Source: Achromobacter deleyi
Lineage (GTDB): Bacteria > Pseudomonadota > Gammaproteobacteria > Burkholderiales > Burkholderiaceae_B
NCBI RefSeq assembly: GCF_902859705.1
Contig: NZ_CADIJO010000002.1
Location: 477,223 to 541,222 of the forward strand
Direction of reading: 5' to 3'
Length of the DNA: 64,000 nt
Part shown: piece by piece, positions 52,735 to 61,561 of the stretch
How positions within the stretch are numbered: position 1 is the first letter of the stretch
How the letters are laid out: each line of letters opens with the position of its first letter
Translations under genes and position numbers: made by a program
Notes under the pieces: generated by a model
Databases searched by the model: none
The model's input: the letters and a program-made list of their open reading frames with translations, nothing else
What the model was told of the DNA's origin: nothing

Positions 52735-55347
52735 ATGGCTTACTTCCCTGCCGGCCGCGCAAGCGGCTTACCCCAACCAGGCGCCCACAACCGCCTGACC
52801 CGCCTGGCGCTTGCGCTGCGCCTGGCCACGGCGCTGGCCGCGCCGGCCGTGATGCTGTGGCCGGCTGCCGCGGCGCAGGCCCAGGCGGCCCAAAGCGCGG
52901 CCCGCAGCTACCGCATTCCGGCCGGCCCGCTGGCCGAGAACCTGTCGCGCTTTGCCGACAACGCTGGCGTCACGGTGCTGTTTGATGCCACGCTGGTGGG
53001 CCAGCGCCGCGGCGCGGGGTTGAACGGGGAATACTCGGTGGCAGACGGCTTTGCCCGCCTGCTGGCCGGCAGCGGCCTGGCCGCGCGGGAACGCAGCCCC
53101 GGCGTGTTCGTGCTGCAACCGGCGCCGCAGGCTGGCGTCACGCAGTTGTCGCCCGTTACCGTGGAAGGCGAAGGCGCGGTCGCCACGCCCGCCTGGGAAA
53201 CGCGCACCGACCGCAAGCGCATGGACGACCTGCAGATCAAGAACTGGAGCGACCTGGGCAAGCGCGCCGAGCCGGGCGTGAGCTTCAACCGCCAGAACAA
53301 CAGCATCAACATCCGCGGCCTGGACCAGGACCGCGTACTGACCCGCGTGGACGGCATCCGGCTGCCGTGGCTGGACGACGGCGCCCGCGGTGTCAAGGGT
53401 GGCCTGGAAGCGGTGGACTTCAATTCGCTGTCGCGCCTGGACATCGTGCGCGGCGCCGACGCCAGCTCGGGCGGCTCGGGCGCCATTTCCGGCATGGCCG
53501 ACCTGCACACGCTGGACCCGTCGGACCTGCTCACCGACGGCAAGACCTTCGGCGCGCTGGCCAAGACCGACTACGACACCGCCGACAGCAGCTGGGGCGC
53601 CAACGCGGCCCTGGCCGGCCAGATCCACAGCAACACCTTCTGGCTGGTGCAGGCGGGCCTGCGCAACGGCCACGCGCTGGACAATCGCGGCGACATCGGC
53701 GGCTACGGCCCGCGCCGCACCGAACCCACGCCTGAAAACTACGACCAGCGCAGTTTCCTCTTGAAGCTGCAGCAGCGCGTCGAAGGCGGCCACCGCTTCG
53801 GCCTGACCGGCGAATACTTCAAGCGCAACGCCACCCAGGACAGCATGTTCGAGCAAGGCCCGGGCACCAGCTACCTGATCGGCGAAAACACCACCAAGAA
53901 GGAAACCGAGCGCGAGCGCGTGTCGTTCGATTATTCCTACAAGGCGCCCAGCACCGGCGGCCTGATCGACAGCGCCACCGCGGTCGTGTACTGGCAGCGC
54001 ATGCAGCTGGACAGCGCGCTGGACGGCGAACGCAGCCGCGATGCGCGCGCCAACATCATTCCCGGCGACCCCTTCCGCTACGGCTTCCCCAGCGGCGCCT
54101 ATGGCCGCAACAATTCCATCCGCCAGACCATGTTCGGCGCCAACGCCGAACTGACCAAGCGCTTTGCGGGCGACGCGGTGGCGCAATTGTGGACGGTGGG
54201 CGGTGAATGGTTCGGCAACAAGACCCAGCAGAATTCCAGCGGCTACGACAACTGCCCGGTGGTGCGCCCGGGCACGCCGGCGCCGTTCGGCCCGCGCGCT
54301 TGCGACATGCTGCACACCAACCAGGCCGACGTGCCCGAGTCCAAGGGCAGCCAATGGGCGGTGTGGGTGCAGGACGAATTCAGTTTCGCCGACGGCCGCT
54401 ACACGGTCATGCCGGCGCTGCGCTACGACCATTACGAGCAAAAGCCGCAGGCCACCGAAAGCTACACCAGCAACCCCAACGCGGGTGCGTTGCCGTCGAC
54501 CAACAGCGGCGGGCGCTTCTCGCCCAAGCTGCTGACCACCTGGAAGGCGGCCGACGAACTGAGCCTGTACGCGCAATACGCCTACGGCTTCAAGGCGCCC
54601 AGCCCGACGCAGCTCTACACCAACTACGGCGGCCCGGGCACCTATCTGCGGGTCGGCAACCCCTACCTGAAGCCGGAAACCAGCAAGGGCTGGGAACTGG
54701 GCGCCAAGCTGGGGTCCGATGCGCTGGGCGGCGCGCTGTCGTTCTTTGACAACCGCTACCAGAACTTCATCGACAGCAACGTGCCGCTGGATGCCGGCTC
54801 GCCGCAGTGGCAGGCCGGCTGGGCCGGGCAGTACCCGCTGGGCGTGACGGGCAACGTCAACCGCGCCAAGGTCCGCATCTATGGCGCCGAGGCCAGCGCG
54901 CACTGGAAGTTCTCGCCGGGTTGGCGTACCTGGGGCTCGCTGGCGTGGGCCGTGGGCAAGGACGAAGGCACGGGCCAGTACCTGAATTCGGTTGCGCCGC
55001 TGAAGGCCGTGCTGGGCGTGGGCTATGGCCGCGACGTCTGGGGCGTGGACGCCATGCTGACCACCGCCCTGCGCCGCAACAAGGTGGAATATCCTGATGC
55101 CAGCGCCACCACGCCCAACCGCGACTTCCAGGCGCCGGGTTACGGTGTGGTGGACCTGATGGGCTACTGGCGCCCCGCGCAGGTCAAGGGTTTGCAAGTG
55201 CAGGCTGGCGTGTTCAACCTGTTCGACAAGAAGTACTGGGAAGCCATCAACGTGCCGACCGCCGGGGCCACGGCGCTGCCGCGGCCGGTGGATTGGTACA
55301 CGGAACCGGGACGCAGCCTGCGCGTCTCACTGACTTATCAATACTGA
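52735..55347 (+). CDS. bhuR: TonB-dependent heme receptor with signalling domain
   Basis: 870 residues. Signal peptide about 1-50, STN signalling domain about 55-125 (IPAGPLAENLSRFADNAGVTVLFD), TonB box region near 140 (SPVTVEG), plug about 155-260 and a C-terminal barrel ending LTYQY. Heme-receptor motifs: FKAPSPTQLY (FRAP-type) near residue 617 and GNPYLKPE (NPNL-type) near 641. The STN domain talks to HurR, so heme binding starts transcription of its own gene. A 12-bp hairpin follows the stop and should reduce read-through into bhuSTUV. Confidence 0.95.
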   Translation: MAYFPAGRASGLPQPGAHNRLTRLALALRLATALAAPAVMLWPAAAAQAQAAQSAARSYRIPAGPLAENLSRFADNAGVTVLFDATLVGQRRGAGLNGEYSVADGFARLLAGSGLAARERSPGVFVLQPAPQAGVTQLSPVTVEGEGAVATPAWETRTDRKRMDDLQIKNWSDLGKRAEPGVSFNRQNNSINIRGLDQDRVLTRVDGIRLPWLDDGARGVKGGLEAVDFNSLSRLDIVRGADASSGGSGAISGMADLHTLDPSDLLTDGKTFGALAKTDYDTADSSWGANAALAGQIHSNTFWLVQAGLRNGHALDNRGDIGGYGPRRTEPTPENYDQRSFLLKLQQRVEGGHRFGLTGEYFKRNATQDSMFEQGPGTSYLIGENTTKKETERERVSFDYSYKAPSTGGLIDSATAVVYWQRMQLDSALDGERSRDARANIIPGDPFRYGFPSGAYGRNNSIRQTMFGANAELTKRFAGDAVAQLWTVGGEWFGNKTQQNSSGYDNCPVVRPGTPAPFGPRACDMLHTNQADVPESKGSQWAVWVQDEFSFADGRYTVMPALRYDHYEQKPQATESYTSNPNAGALPSTNSGGRFSPKLLTTWKAADELSLYAQYAYGFKAPSPTQLYTNYGGPGTYLRVGNPYLKPETSKGWELGAKLGSDALGGALSFFDNRYQNFIDSNVPLDAGSPQWQAGWAGQYPLGVTGNVNRAKVRIYGAEASAHWKFSPGWRTWGSLAWAVGKDEGTGQYLNSVAPLKAVLGVGYGRDVWGVDAMLTTALRRNKVEYPDASATTPNRDFQAPGYGVVDLMGYWRPAQVKGLQVQAGVFNLFDKKYWEAINVPTAGATALPRPVDWYTEPGRSLRVSLTYQY

Positions 55348-55355
55348 CCCCCGCG

Positions 55356-55384
55356 CTGCCGCCGCTGCGCGTCAGCGGCGGCAG
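55356..55384 (+). terminator. attenuator-type hairpin between bhuR and bhuS
   Basis: Perfect 12-bp stem (55356-55367 with 55373-55384) and a 5-base loop, then TTTCGATTTT, 9 bases after the bhuR stop. It would let the receptor be made in larger amounts than the transporter. Confidence 0.7.
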
Positions 55385-55417
55385 TTTCGATTTTCCATTC
55401 CGGCCGGAGAGCCCGCA

Positions 55418-56476
55418 ATGAGCAACGAGATGAACCAGACCGATTTCAACACCCGCGCCGCCGAGCTGCGCGCCCGCAACGAAGCCCTGGCGGCGGCCAA
55501 GCCCGGCCTGCGCGCTCGCAACCTGGCCCAGGAATTGGGCGTGTCCGAAGCCGAATGGGTGGCCGCCGGCTGTGCCGGGGTCAAGGCCACCGAACTGCAC
55601 GGCCAGCCCCAGGCGATCTTTCGCGAACTGGGCACGCTGGGCCCGGTAATGGCCTTGACCCGCAACGACTGGTGCGTGCACGAGCGCCACGGCGCCTACC
55701 TGGACATCCAGGCCGATGGCCCGGTGGGCCTGGTGCTGGGCGCCGACATCGACCTGCGCGTGTTCTTCTCGTGCTGGAAGTCGGCCTGGGCCGTCGAGCA
55801 GGACGGCCGCCACAGCCTGCAGTTCTTCGACGGCGCGGGCGTGGCGGTGCACAAGGTGTACCGCACCGAGGCCACCGATGTGGCCGCGTATGACGCGCTG
55901 GTGGCCAAGTTCGCCGGTGAGTCGCGCTGGCCCGAGACCACGCCCTATGCCGCTGCCGTTGATGCGCCGCAGGTGGACGACGCCGCGGCCTGGCGCGAGG
56001 CCTGGCTGGGCATGCAGGACACGCACGAATTCTTCCCGCTGCTGCGCAAGTTCAAGGTGTCGCGTCTGGCGGCCCTGGCCGCGGCCGGCGAAGACCTGGC
56101 CCAGACGGTGCCGGCCGACGCGGTCGAGCGCATGCTGGAGTCGGCCGCGCAAAGCGGCCTGTCGATCATGTGCTTCGTGGGCAACCGCGGCATGATCCAG
56201 ATCCACACCGGCCCGGTGCAGCAATTGCGGCGCACAGGCCCCTGGTATAACGTGCTGGACCCGAAGTTCAATCTGCATCTGGACACCACCGCCATTGAAT
56301 CGGCGTGGGTGGTCAACAAGCCCACGTCCGACGGCTGGGTGACCTCGCTGGAACTCTATTCGTCCACCGGCGACCTGATCGCGCAGTTCTTTGGCGAACG
56401 CAAGCCGGGCAAGCCTGAGCTGCCGGCGTGGCGTGAATTGATGATGGGCCTGTGCCGCGTGCCGCTGGCCGCTTGA
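55418..56476 (+). CDS. bhuS: cytoplasmic hemin-degrading/heme-trafficking protein, HemS type
   Basis: 352 residues, two homologous halves as in HemS/ChuS/PhuS (about 15-175 and 190-350). First half: GLRARNLAQELGVSEAEWVAA, TRNDWCVHERHG; second half: DTHEFFPLLRKF, with the likely axial heme ligand His in this block, and IMCFVGNRGMIQIHTGPV. Takes heme from the BhuTUV transporter and hands it to, or acts as, a heme-degrading enzyme. 10 bases to bhuT. Confidence 0.95.
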   Translation: MSNEMNQTDFNTRAAELRARNEALAAAKPGLRARNLAQELGVSEAEWVAAGCAGVKATELHGQPQAIFRELGTLGPVMALTRNDWCVHERHGAYLDIQADGPVGLVLGADIDLRVFFSCWKSAWAVEQDGRHSLQFFDGAGVAVHKVYRTEATDVAAYDALVAKFAGESRWPETTPYAAAVDAPQVDDAAAWREAWLGMQDTHEFFPLLRKFKVSRLAALAAAGEDLAQTVPADAVERMLESAAQSGLSIMCFVGNRGMIQIHTGPVQQLRRTGPWYNVLDPKFNLHLDTTAIESAWVVNKPTSDGWVTSLELYSSTGDLIAQFFGERKPGKPELPAWRELMMGLCRVPLAA

Positions 56477-56486
56477 GGAAGACGCA

Positions 56487-57320
56487 ATGAAGACATGGTT
56501 GGCGGTGGTGGCGGGCTGGATGCTGGTGGCGTGCGCGCAGGCGGCGCCGCCTGCGCGGGTAGTGACCCTGGGCGGCAGCGTGACGGAAATCGTGTACGGC
56601 CTGGGGCAGGGCGACAGGCTGGTCGGCGACGACCAGTCCAGCCTTTACCCGGAAGCCGCCACCAAGCTGCCGCGTGTCGGTTACTACCGCGCGGTGCCGG
56701 TCGAAGGCGTGCTGGCGCTGAAACCCGACCTGGTGCTGGCCTCGGAGCAGGCCGGCCCGCCCGAGGCGCTCAAGCGCCTGGGCGAGGTCGGTGTGCGCGT
56801 GGTGCGCGTGCCGGACGCACCGTCGGTGGATTCATTGAAGGCGCGCATCCGCGCCGTGGCGGACGCCCTGGGCGTGGCCGCGGCGGGCGAGCAGATGGTG
56901 GCCGACGTGTCGCGCGACCTGGACAAGGCCCAGGCCTTGCCCGCGACGCGCGCGCGGGCGCTGCTGTTGATCAACCGCAACGGCGCGCCGCAGGGCGCCG
57001 GCCGCGACACGGCCGCGGCCGAGGTCATGCACCTGGCCGGCCTGGTCAATGTGCTGGATGGGCAGCAGGGCTACAAGCCGCTGTCGCCCGAGTCCATCGG
57101 CGCGCTGGCGCCCGACCTGATCATCGTCACCCGGGAATCGCTGCAGGCCAGCGGCGGCCTGGAAGGTTTTGCGCGTTTGCCCGGCATTGCCGTCACGCAG
57201 GCGGCGGCCAAACAGCGCATCATCGTGATGGATGATCTGCTGATCCTGGGCCTGGGCCCGCGGCTGCCGCTGGCGCTGAGCCAGCTCAAACAAGAGGCCG
57301 CGCATGTCATGGCGCGCTAA
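56487..57320 (+). CDS. bhuT: periplasmic heme-binding protein of ABC transporter
   Basis: 277 residues; signal peptide 1-19 (VVAGWMLVACAQA). Two-lobed class III binding protein: VVTLGGSVTEIVYGLG, then RVGYYRAVPVEGVLALKPDLVLAS, in which Tyr66 or Tyr67 corresponds to the axial heme ligand of PhuT/ShuT/HmuT. Delivers heme to BhuU. Its stop overlaps the start of bhuU by 17 bases. Confidence 0.94.
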   Translation: MKTWLAVVAGWMLVACAQAAPPARVVTLGGSVTEIVYGLGQGDRLVGDDQSSLYPEAATKLPRVGYYRAVPVEGVLALKPDLVLASEQAGPPEALKRLGEVGVRVVRVPDAPSVDSLKARIRAVADALGVAAAGEQMVADVSRDLDKAQALPATRARALLLINRNGAPQGAGRDTAAAEVMHLAGLVNVLDGQQGYKPLSPESIGALAPDLIIVTRESLQASGGLEGFARLPGIAVTQAAAKQRIIVMDDLLILGLGPRLPLALSQLKQEAAHVMAR

Positions 57321-58302
57321 TCCGCCGCTGGCGCTGGCGGCCTTGGCCGTGGTGCTGGTGGCGGCGGTGCTGGCCGCCAGCGCCAGCGGCGCGGTTTCGA
57401 TTCCGCTGCGCGAACTGCCGTCGCTGCTGGGGGGCACGCCCACGCCCGAGCAGGCGCTGTGGCGCAACGTGCTGATCGACATCCGCCTGCCGCGCGTGTT
57501 GCTGGCGGTGGTGATGGGCGCGGGCCTGGCGATTTCGGGCGCGGCGTTGCAGGCCTTGTTTCGCAATCCGCTGGCCGAGCCGGGCCTGATCGGCATTTCG
57601 GCGGGCGCCTCGCTGGGCGCGGTGGCCGCGATTGTTCTGACGCACGGCGGCTTCTGGTACACGGCGCCGGGCGCTTTCATCGGCAGCCTGGTCGCAACGC
57701 TGTCGGCCTACGCGGTGGGCCGGCGCGTGCCGGGGGTGGCAGGCTTGCTGCTGGCCGGCGTGGCCATCACGGCCATCGCCTTCAGCCTGATCGGGCTGTT
57801 CACCTTCATGGCCACCGATGCGCAATTGCGCGACCTGACGTTCTGGAACATGGGCAGCCTGGCCGGCGCAAGCTGGAAGCTGCTGGCTTTCCTGGCGCCG
57901 TGGGTGCTGGTGCTGTCGTTGTGGCTGATGCGCCAGTGGCGCGTGATGAACGCGCTGCTGCTGGGCGAACGCGAGGCCCAGCACCTCGGTTATTCGCTGA
58001 AGCAAGTGCGGGTCCGGCTGGTACTGGCATGTACGCTGATCGTCGGCCCGTTGGTGGCCGCCAGCGGCACGATCGTGTTCGTGGGCCTGGTGGTGCCGCA
58101 TCTGGTGCGCATGACGCTGGGCGCCAATCACCGGCTGCTGCTGCCGGCGTGTCTGCTGGGCGGCGGGCTGGTGTTGACGCTGGCCGACTGGCTGGCGCGC
58201 ATCGTGGTGATACCCGCCGAGTTGCCGATCGGGCTGGTGACCGGGCTGGTGGGCGGTCCTTTCTTCCTGTGGCTGCTGGCCCGCGGCCGGAGGCACGGTT
58301 GA
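57304..58302 (+). CDS. bhuU: heme ABC transporter permease
   Basis: 332 residues with nine to ten membrane helices, FecCD family: DIRLPRVLLAVVMGAGLAISGAALQALFRNPLAEPGLIG is the family start (pattern R-x-P-R-x-x-x-A-x-x-x-G-x-x-L), and GLVVPHLVRMTLGANHR the ATPase-contact loop. Forms the homodimeric channel for heme. Overlaps bhuT and, by one base (TGATG), bhuV. Confidence 0.95.
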   Translation: MSWRANPPLALAALAVVLVAAVLAASASGAVSIPLRELPSLLGGTPTPEQALWRNVLIDIRLPRVLLAVVMGAGLAISGAALQALFRNPLAEPGLIGISAGASLGAVAAIVLTHGGFWYTAPGAFIGSLVATLSAYAVGRRVPGVAGLLLAGVAITAIAFSLIGLFTFMATDAQLRDLTFWNMGSLAGASWKLLAFLAPWVLVLSLWLMRQWRVMNALLLGEREAQHLGYSLKQVRVRLVLACTLIVGPLVAASGTIVFVGLVVPHLVRMTLGANHRLLLPACLLGGGLVLTLADWLARIVVIPAELPIGLVTGLVGGPFFLWLLARGRRHG

Positions 58303-59087
58303 TGCTGGCTGCTGAAAATCTGACGCTGGCGCGCAACGGTACGCGCATCCTGGATCAGGTGTCGCTAAGCGTCCGGCCGGGCGAGGTGGTGGGCCTGCTG
58401 GGCAGCAACGGCGCGGGTAAGTCGACGCTCTTGGGCGCGTTGTCGGCCGAACTGGCCGCGGACGGCGGCAGCCTGACGCTGGACGGCCGCTCGCTGGCGG
58501 CGATGCCGCTACGCGAGCAGGCCCGCAAGCGCGCAGTGTTGCCGCAAAAGCCGGGGCTGACGTTCGACCTGGGTGTGCTCGAGGTGGTGGCGATGGGGGC
58601 GTATCCGTTTCCCGAGCTGTCGCCGGCCGAGGTCGATACGCTGGCGCAGCAGGCGCTGGACTGGGCGGACGCGAGGCACCTGGACGGCCGCCGCTATCCC
58701 GAACTGTCGGGCGGCGAGCAGCAACGGGTGCAGTTTGCGCGGGTGCTGGTGCAGTGCGGGGCGGGGCGCGCGGCGGGCGAGGCGCGCTATCTGCTGCTGG
58801 ACGAGCCGACGGCCAGCCTGGACCCCCGCCACCAGGCGGACCTGATGCGGCGTGCGGCGCAGCTGGCGCACGAGGGCAATACGGGGGTACTGGTGATTCT
58901 GCACGATATGAATCTGGCGGCGCGCTGGTGCGACCGGTTGTTGCTCTTGAGCGGCGGCCGCGCGGTGGCGCTGGGCACGCCGGCGCAGGTGCTGACGCCG
59001 GCAAATCTCTATCTGGCCTATGGCATCGAGGCGCAGGTGATCGCGCATCCGTTGCAGGCGGAGCGGCTGCTGGTGCTGATGACGTGA
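58302..59087 (+). CDS. bhuV: heme ABC transporter ATP-binding protein
   Basis: 261 residues. Walker A GSNGAGKST, Q-loop VLPQKP, signature LSGGEQQRV, Walker B LLLDEPTASLDP and HDM switch are complete; the HmuV/BtuD type. A short insert (QCGAGRAAGEARY) lies before Walker B, as in HmuV proteins. Last gene of the heme operon; 76 bases to yajQ. Confidence 0.95.
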   Translation: MLAAENLTLARNGTRILDQVSLSVRPGEVVGLLGSNGAGKSTLLGALSAELAADGGSLTLDGRSLAAMPLREQARKRAVLPQKPGLTFDLGVLEVVAMGAYPFPELSPAEVDTLAQQALDWADARHLDGRRYPELSGGEQQRVQFARVLVQCGAGRAAGEARYLLLDEPTASLDPRHQADLMRRAAQLAHEGNTGVLVILHDMNLAARWCDRLLLLSGGRAVALGTPAQVLTPANLYLAYGIEAQVIAHPLQAERLLVLMT

Positions 59088-59163
59088 CGGGGGCGCGGGG
59101 GCCGGTAAAATGGGGCAAACGGCGTTAGCCGGATTTTTTCATTTACTGACGGGACTTTTTGTC

Positions 59164-59646
59164 ATGCCTACTTTCGACGTCGTTTCCGAAGTCGACAAAC
59201 ACGAGCTCACCAACGCCATCGATCAGGCAAACCGGGAACTCGCGACGCGCTTCGATTTCAAGGGCACGGATGCCAAGTTCGAGCTGGAAGGGTTTGTGGT
59301 GACGCAGGTGGCTTCGAGTGCGTTTCAGTTGAAGCAGATGCTGGATATTCTGCGCGGGCGCTTGTCGGCGCGCGGGATCGATGTGCGCTGCCTGGATGTG
59401 GCGGATCCGCTTGAGAATCTGGGCGGGGCGCGGCAGAAGGTGACGATCAAGCAGGGGATCGAGCAGCCTGTGGCGAAGAAGTTGATCGCGGCTATCAAGA
59501 ACGCGAAGTTGAAGGTCGAGAGTCAGATCAATGGGGATAAGTTGAGGATCAGTGGCAAGAAGCGCGATGATCTTCAGACTGCTATCGCCTTGCTCAAGAA
59601 GACGGATGTGGATCTGCCTTTGCAGTTTGAGAATTTTCGGGATTGA
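59164..59646 (+). CDS. yajQ: YajQ-family nucleotide-binding protein
   Basis: 160 residues, standard length, two tandem ferredoxin-like domains. Opens with MPTFDVVSEVDKHELTNAID and has ATRFDFKGTDA and SGKKRDDLQTAIALLK, which are nearly invariant in YajQ. Some members bind cyclic di-GMP and act with transcription regulators (shown in Xanthomonas). The 3' half of the gene has a noticeably less GC-biased codon third position than its neighbours (many gat, ttg, aag), which is odd for a conserved house-keeping gene here. Confidence 0.95.
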   Translation: MPTFDVVSEVDKHELTNAIDQANRELATRFDFKGTDAKFELEGFVVTQVASSAFQLKQMLDILRGRLSARGIDVRCLDVADPLENLGGARQKVTIKQGIEQPVAKKLIAAIKNAKLKVESQINGDKLRISGKKRDDLQTAIALLKKTDVDLPLQFENFRD

Positions 59647-59753
59647 GTTTTTTTTAGGCGTTCTGTTCTTCGTAGGCCGCCCCGAGGGGCTACGGGTTTC
59701 GAGGAATGAGGGGCCGCTAGACCGGGGGACGGGGGCGAGGTTTGCGTCGCCCG

Positions 59754-59785
59754 CCAAAACCGGCTGCGCGGGCAGCCGGTTTTGG
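59754..59785. terminator. 14-bp perfect hairpin, terminator candidate
   Basis: Arms 59754-59767 and 59772-59785 with a GCGG loop; the arm ends in TTTTGG / CCAAAA, so it is symmetric and may act on both strands. 108 bases after yajQ, in a gap with no gene. Confidence 0.7.
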
Positions 59786-59916
59786 CATACGCGGTGTCTT
59801 GCGTCGTAGCGATATTCGCTGCGCGTGGGTGAATGGTGGTTTCTTTTTCGGTGCCTGTTCTTGGCATCGGTTTTCGGCGCTAGGCGGTAGGCCTGTGCAG
59901 CGCGCGCGATCTATAT

Positions 59917-60045
59917 CCCCTCAGTAGAAGCCGCCCGGCCGCCGGGCCGTCCCAAGGCCGGGCAGCCGCCTTGGGGGGCAGTAATCCCCTCAATAGAACA
60001 GCCGCCCGGCCGCCCGAAGGCCGGGCAGCCCCCTCGGGGGGCAGC
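59917..60045. repeat. two tandem copies of a GC-rich intergenic repeat
   Basis: Copy 1 at 59917-59984 and copy 2 at 59986-60045. Both start CCCCTCA(G/A)TAGAA, continue with GCCGCCCGGCCG and AAGGCCGGGCAGCC, and end CCT(T/C)GGGGGGCAG. Each folds into GC-rich hairpins. Elements of this kind are dispersed between genes in Achromobacter and Bordetella genomes, as far as I recall. Confidence 0.8.
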
Positions 60046-60076
60046 AAGCACGCGCAGCGTGTGCGGCGTGGGGGTC

Positions 60077-61525
60077 CTAATACTCTGCCCACAGGTGTTG
60101 GGCGGCGTAGGCGCGCCAGGGGCGCCAGGATTCTGCGCGGGCCAGGAGTTGGGCGGGGGTGTATTCGCGGGATTCCAGTTTTTCCAGGGCGCGGATCAGG
60201 CCGATGTCGGATGCGGGGAAGGCGTCGGGTTCTCGGAGGTGGCGCAGGGCGATGTATTGGGCGGTCCATTCGCCGATGCCGCGGATGGCGCGCAGGCGGG
60301 TGATGGCGGCTTCCAGGGTGTTGGAGGGGGCGAAGAGGTGGGGGTCGGCCAGGGTGGCGGCGGCGACGGCGGAGAGGGTGGCGGCGCGGGTGCGGGGCAT
60401 GCCCAGGGGGGCGAGGTCGGCTGGGGCCAGGGCGTCGGGGGTGGGGAAGAGGTGGGTGAGGGGGGCTTCGGGGTGGGTCAGGGGCTGGCCGTAGGCGGCG
60501 ACGAGTTTGCCGGCGAGTTTGATGGCGGCGCTGACGGTGATCTGTTGGCCCAGGACGGCGCGCAGGGCGAGTTCGAAGCCGTCCCAGGCGCCGGGGACGC
60601 GCAGGCCGGGGCGGCGGGCGGTGAGGGTGGCCATGATGGGGTCGTGGGCCAGTTGGGCGGCGAGCGCGGTGGGGTCGCTGGCCAGGTCGAAGACGCGGCG
60701 CAGGCGGGCGATGAGGGTGGGCAGGGATTGCAGGCGGGGAAAGCGCACGGTGGCCTGCAGGGCGTGGCCGGGGCCGGGCTGGACGTGGACGGTGCCTTGG
60801 CAGCCGTCCAGGCTGATGCTGCGGGCGTAGCTGTTGTCGGTGACGTGTTCGATGCCGGGAATGGCGCGGGCGCGCAGGAAGGCGAGCATGGCGGGCCAGT
60901 CGTAGGGCGGGCGGTAGCGCAGCAGCAGTTTGATTTCGCCTTGGGGGCCGGCGGACACGTCGGGCTGGCTGGAGCGGCGCAGGTCGCCGGGGGCGCGGCC
61001 GAACAGGTCCTGGAAGATTTCGTTGAAGCGGCGGATGCTGCCGAAGCCGGCCGCGAAGGCGATTTCGGCCATGGGCAGGCGGGTTTCGTGGATGAGCTGT
61101 TTGGCGAGCAGGACGCGCCGGGTCTGGGCGACGGCGACGGGCGAGGCGCCCAGGTGCTGGCGGAACTGGCGCCGCAACTGGCGTTCGCCGACGCCCAGGC
61201 GTTCGGCCAGGGCGTCGATGCCGGCGTCGTCCAGGGCGCCGAGTTCAATCTGGGCCAGGGCGCGCGAGACGCTGTCGGGCAGGTCCTGGCCGGGGCCGGC
61301 GGCGGGGGCGGTTTCAGGGCGGCAGCGCAGGCAGGGATGAAAGCCGGCTTCCTGGGCCGCGGCGGCCGTGGGGTAGAAGATGACGTTGCGCGATAGCGGG
61401 GTGCGCGCCGGGCAGACGGGGCGGCAGTAGATGCCCGTGGTCTTGACGGCGGTGAAGAAGCGGCCGTCGTAACGGGCGTCGCGCACCTGGATGGCGCTGT
61501 AGCAGGCATCGTGGTCGAGGTTCAT
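60077..61525 (-). CDS. Ada-type regulator fused to AlkA 3-methyladenine DNA glycosylase
   Basis: 482 residues from ATG 61525 (ATG three codons earlier is possible). Three parts: Ada zinc domain 1-78 with C34, C38, C65 and C68, where C34 corresponds to the methyl-phosphotriester acceptor Cys38 of E. coli Ada; AraC HTH about 85-185 (LAERLGVGERQLRRQF, MAEIAFAAGFGSIRRFNE); AlkA part about 195-480 with AlkA_N and HhH-GPD, motif RGIGEWTAQYIALR and catalytic Asp440. It would sense alkyl damage, activate genes and excise 3-methyladenine. Divergent from ogt with a long inverted repeat between them. Confidence 0.95.
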   Translation of the reverse strand: MNLDHDACYSAIQVRDARYDGRFFTAVKTTGIYCRPVCPARTPLSRNVIFYPTAAAAQEAGFHPCLRCRPETAPAAGPGQDLPDSVSRALAQIELGALDDAGIDALAERLGVGERQLRRQFRQHLGASPVAVAQTRRVLLAKQLIHETRLPMAEIAFAAGFGSIRRFNEIFQDLFGRAPGDLRRSSQPDVSAGPQGEIKLLLRYRPPYDWPAMLAFLRARAIPGIEHVTDNSYARSISLDGCQGTVHVQPGPGHALQATVRFPRLQSLPTLIARLRRVFDLASDPTALAAQLAHDPIMATLTARRPGLRVPGAWDGFELALRAVLGQQITVSAAIKLAGKLVAAYGQPLTHPEAPLTHLFPTPDALAPADLAPLGMPRTRAATLSAVAAATLADPHLFAPSNTLEAAITRLRAIRGIGEWTAQYIALRHLREPDAFPASDIGLIRALEKLESREYTPAQLLARAESWRPWRAYAAQHLWAEY

Positions 61526-61561
61526 GCAAGCCATGCTAGCGCCGCAGGCGGTGCCGGGCTA

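Larger units (their letters stand above)
59647..60076. other. 430-bp intergenic stretch, no gene
   Basis: Between yajQ and the Ada-AlkA gene. It contains a terminator-like hairpin (59754-59785) and two copies of a GC-rich intergenic repeat (59917-60045). Reading frames are short and without RBS. The right end (60045-60076) continues the repeat family sequence (cacgcgcagcgtgtgcggcg) directly to the Ada-AlkA stop. Confidence 0.8.

Noticed and set aside
52768..55197. 809-codon open frame antisense to bhuR
   Set aside because: Shadow of the receptor gene, no start signals, no domains.
59917..60045. GC-rich repeats as an insertion sequence end
   Set aside because: No transposase frame, no terminal inverted repeats and no target duplication are visible.
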